Assembly: GCF_900113575.1 (NCBI RefSeq)
Contig: NZ_FOPV01000003.1
Span: 153,742-217,741 of the forward strand
Length of the DNA: 64,000 nt
Reading direction: 5' to 3'
DNA from: Nitrosospira sp. Nsp14
Lineage (GTDB): Bacteria; Pseudomonadota; Gammaproteobacteria; Burkholderiales; Nitrosomonadaceae
Positions within the stretch are counted from its first letter, which is position 1; every line of letters begins with the position of its first letter. A program made the translations under genes and the position numbers. The notes under the pieces are model-generated. The model had not been told where the DNA came from. It saw only the letters and a program-made list of their open reading frames with translations, and made no database searches. Positions 62,408 through 64,000 of this stretch are shown here, one piece after another.

Positions 62408-63026
62408 CTCCAACCTCCACTCACCTAGACTTTAAGCCGCTGATAATGCTTCTTTTCGTAATTCGATCAGCTTGGATTGCCACCCTCACTTGGAGTGTTA
62501 AGTTGGGGTCAGTATAGCATCACAAAGGTGTGCTCGGCTCTGACCCATTCAATTCCCGGTTTCGGACTCCGGTTCAATTCCGAGATCCTCCAGCTCCCAG
62601 AATAAGCACAACCGAACTCAAGATATGAGCTAATGAATTTAACGCTTACGGCTACGAAACACGACGGGCGAAGAACTGCTATTGCATACTTCGAATAACT
62701 AAATCGAACGTAGCCCGTTTGATAAGAACGTTTAAAGACTTTACAGTCGATTATTTACGGTTGAGTATGGGGTGGGGTTAAACAATTGAGAAAACGCGGC
62801 AGAGGCTGACAGCGCATTTAACCACTGGCTATTGTTCAGGTAGCGTTAGGGTTGGGTATCGGTCTTGCTTGGATGCGGGGAACCATAAGCATTGAGAATA
62901 GGGAGTCCGCGTAAAAAACCTGCACGGGGCAGTGGTTTTTATCACAGACCGCGAGGCCTAATATCGTTACCGTTTACTTGCGTGACAATTGCACGCTGAC
63001 GCTTCATTACATAAGGGAGATATATC
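62408..63026. other. gene-free stretch with an inverted repeat and a plus-strand T-arm-like fragment
   Basis: GGGTCAG (62506-62512) pairs with CTGACCC (62540-62546) around a CACAAAGGTGTG centre, like REP-type hairpins. Just after it, 62559-62593, TTTCGGACTCCGGTTCAATTCC and a TCCTCCA end resemble the 3' end of a tmRNA, here on the plus strand but with a broken stem. No gene in the remainder; the last 100 bases are AT-richer and probably hold the promoter of the RTX gene. Confidence 0.4.
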
Positions 63027-63545
63027 ATGAACTTTATTTTTGGAACTCCAGGATCCGACGTCATAACCACATCGTCTGCTTCGACTGGAGTCCTTGGTTT
63101 TCCTTCGAAACTTACGACGGCAGATTCGGATAGGATCGACGGAGGTGACGGCAAGGACGTGCTTGACGGTGGAGGCGGTGACGACACCCTTTTAGGAGGA
63201 TTAGGCGCAGATACCCTGCTAGGCGGCGCTGGAAAAGACACGTTCCAGTTTGATTCGGTGAACGAGAGTCCTTATGCTATTACTGGATACGACACGATTT
63301 CCGACTTCAACCCATTGGAAGGGGATGCAATCGACCTTACCCGCATTGATGCGGACACGGGCCTTCTGGGGGATCAGGCATTCCTTCCGAACCAGTTGGT
63401 ATTTGATCCCATTACCGGAATGCAGAATGCATATTTAAATGTAAATGGGGTGACTGATCCTTTGCCTGCCCTTCAGATTCAAATAGTCTCGGTGGGCATA
63501 TCAATACAACCCATCATAGGATCGGGGGACGCCTTTTTTGAGTAG
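63027..63545 (+). CDS. small RTX calcium-binding protein, probably type I secreted
   Basis: 172 residues, no signal peptide. The N-terminus MNFIFGTPGSDVITT and the nonapeptide repeats GGDGKDVLDGG, GGDDTLLGG and GADTLLGGAGKDTF (about residues 37-75) form a short RTX calcium-binding roll. After DTISDFNPLEGDAIDLTRID, the standard segment after RTX rolls, comes a hydrophobic C-terminus ending GDAFFE, a plausible type I secretion signal. SD AGGGAGATATATC. No toxin or enzyme domain is present, so it may be a calcium-binding surface protein or a truncated member. No exporter genes are seen beside it. Confidence 0.82.
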   Translation: MNFIFGTPGSDVITTSSASTGVLGFPSKLTTADSDRIDGGDGKDVLDGGGGDDTLLGGLGADTLLGGAGKDTFQFDSVNESPYAITGYDTISDFNPLEGDAIDLTRIDADTGLLGDQAFLPNQLVFDPITGMQNAYLNVNGVTDPLPALQIQIVSVGISIQPIIGSGDAFFE

Positions 63546-64000
63546 GGGTTTAACATTGGCTAATGGCACCGCGTTTTAGAGGGTGACATTAGCTTAGCAG
63601 CTACTAACAAGCAGCACCCGCCCGCTCGCACATCCCCCCATTCTTAACCAGAGGGCGCCGCCGATCGTCAGTCGGCTTCCTCGGCCGTCAAAACGCCAAG
63701 CCCCCACTAGCTGTCCTTAGCCAGTGCCTATCCAAAACTCATTCGCGTTCTAACAAGGAGCTTATTACTCTCAAAGGATGGGCATCAATAACAACCGGCT
63801 TGAATAAGCTATCCACTCCTCGGAGCTCGACCCCGCAAAAAGCAATTGAACAAAAACTGCTGTGGTGTGGTGGTCAAATCATTTCAGACACCGTGACCTG
63901 CTATCGTTTTTTGTAGCCAGTTCGAAGGTGAGTCTTCCGGTTCAGGCATTCTGATTTTGCAACCGTTGCAAGCCTGCTTCAGCCGGTGTTCGATTGCCGA
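63546..64000. other. gene-free stretch at the right edge
   Basis: 455 bases after the RTX gene. I see no open frame with coding character, no repeat copy and no strong hairpin. Confidence 0.35.

Noticed and set aside
1..64000. CRISPR array, rRNA genes, complete tRNA or tmRNA gene
   Set aside because: No regularly spaced repeats with unique spacers, no rRNA stretch and no full cloverleaf or complete ssrA seen; only tail-like fragments.

Overview
The window reads as chromosomal DNA of a betaproteobacterium. It is GC-rich, mostly has Shine-Dalgarno starts, and carries a PEP-CTERM protein and short repeats resembling the 3' end of betaproteobacterial tmRNA. An ammonia oxidiser of the Nitrosospira type is my best guess, made on general character and not on a marker gene.

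Left part (1-32 kb) is a mosaic of small housekeeping and accessory operons. In order: an acyl-CoA desaturase cut by the window edge; an SDR-DoxX / DUF2269 / isochorismatase-like operon; a DUF421 protein; a HisN-type phosphatase; a 1303-codon frame joining a GH1-like domain, a glycosyltransferase and a UDP-galactopyranose-mutase-like flavoprotein; a YihY membrane protein; a tyrosinase operon; an RNA-end module (RtcA opposite an MJ1316/DUF504 protein); a SLOG-type protein; a 1228-residue PutA without the DNA-binding domain; a CAP-domain RTX protein; an M28 peptidase with a decayed partial duplicate and a rayT fragment beside it; a THUMP protein; a PhoX-like PEP-CTERM protein; an isoaspartyl peptidase; and a cytochrome P450.

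Middle part (32.7-51 kb) has envelope and secreted proteins (PagL-like deacylase, a three-repeat secreted protein, a GH114 glycosidase). These are followed by a compact defence island: WYL regulator, hsdM, hsdS, hsdR, a SprT/YgjP-like metalloprotease, an McrB-like GTPase and McrC, all on the plus strand and nearly all overlapping or a few bases apart.

Right part (51-64 kb) has a lipid/surface-glycan block (CDP-glycerol-transferase-like protein, sugar/alcohol-phosphate nucleotidyltransferase, HIT protein, phosphoglycerate-mutase-like protein, GtrA-GT39 fusion, CDP-alcohol phosphatidyltransferase), a truncated P4-type integrase, an ABC exporter and a second small RTX protein.

The most unusual structure is a dispersed repeat of about 195 bp. 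Its ends resemble the reverse complement of the tmRNA 3' end plus its terminator. Full or partial copies, all in one orientation, lie near 32.6, 38.1, 51.1, 59.7 and 62.3 kb and divide the right half into cargo blocks, including the defence island. With the integrase remnant this suggests serial integration at an ssrA-like attachment site, or a repeat family that marks such events. All functional calls are from reading the sequence; no database search was run.
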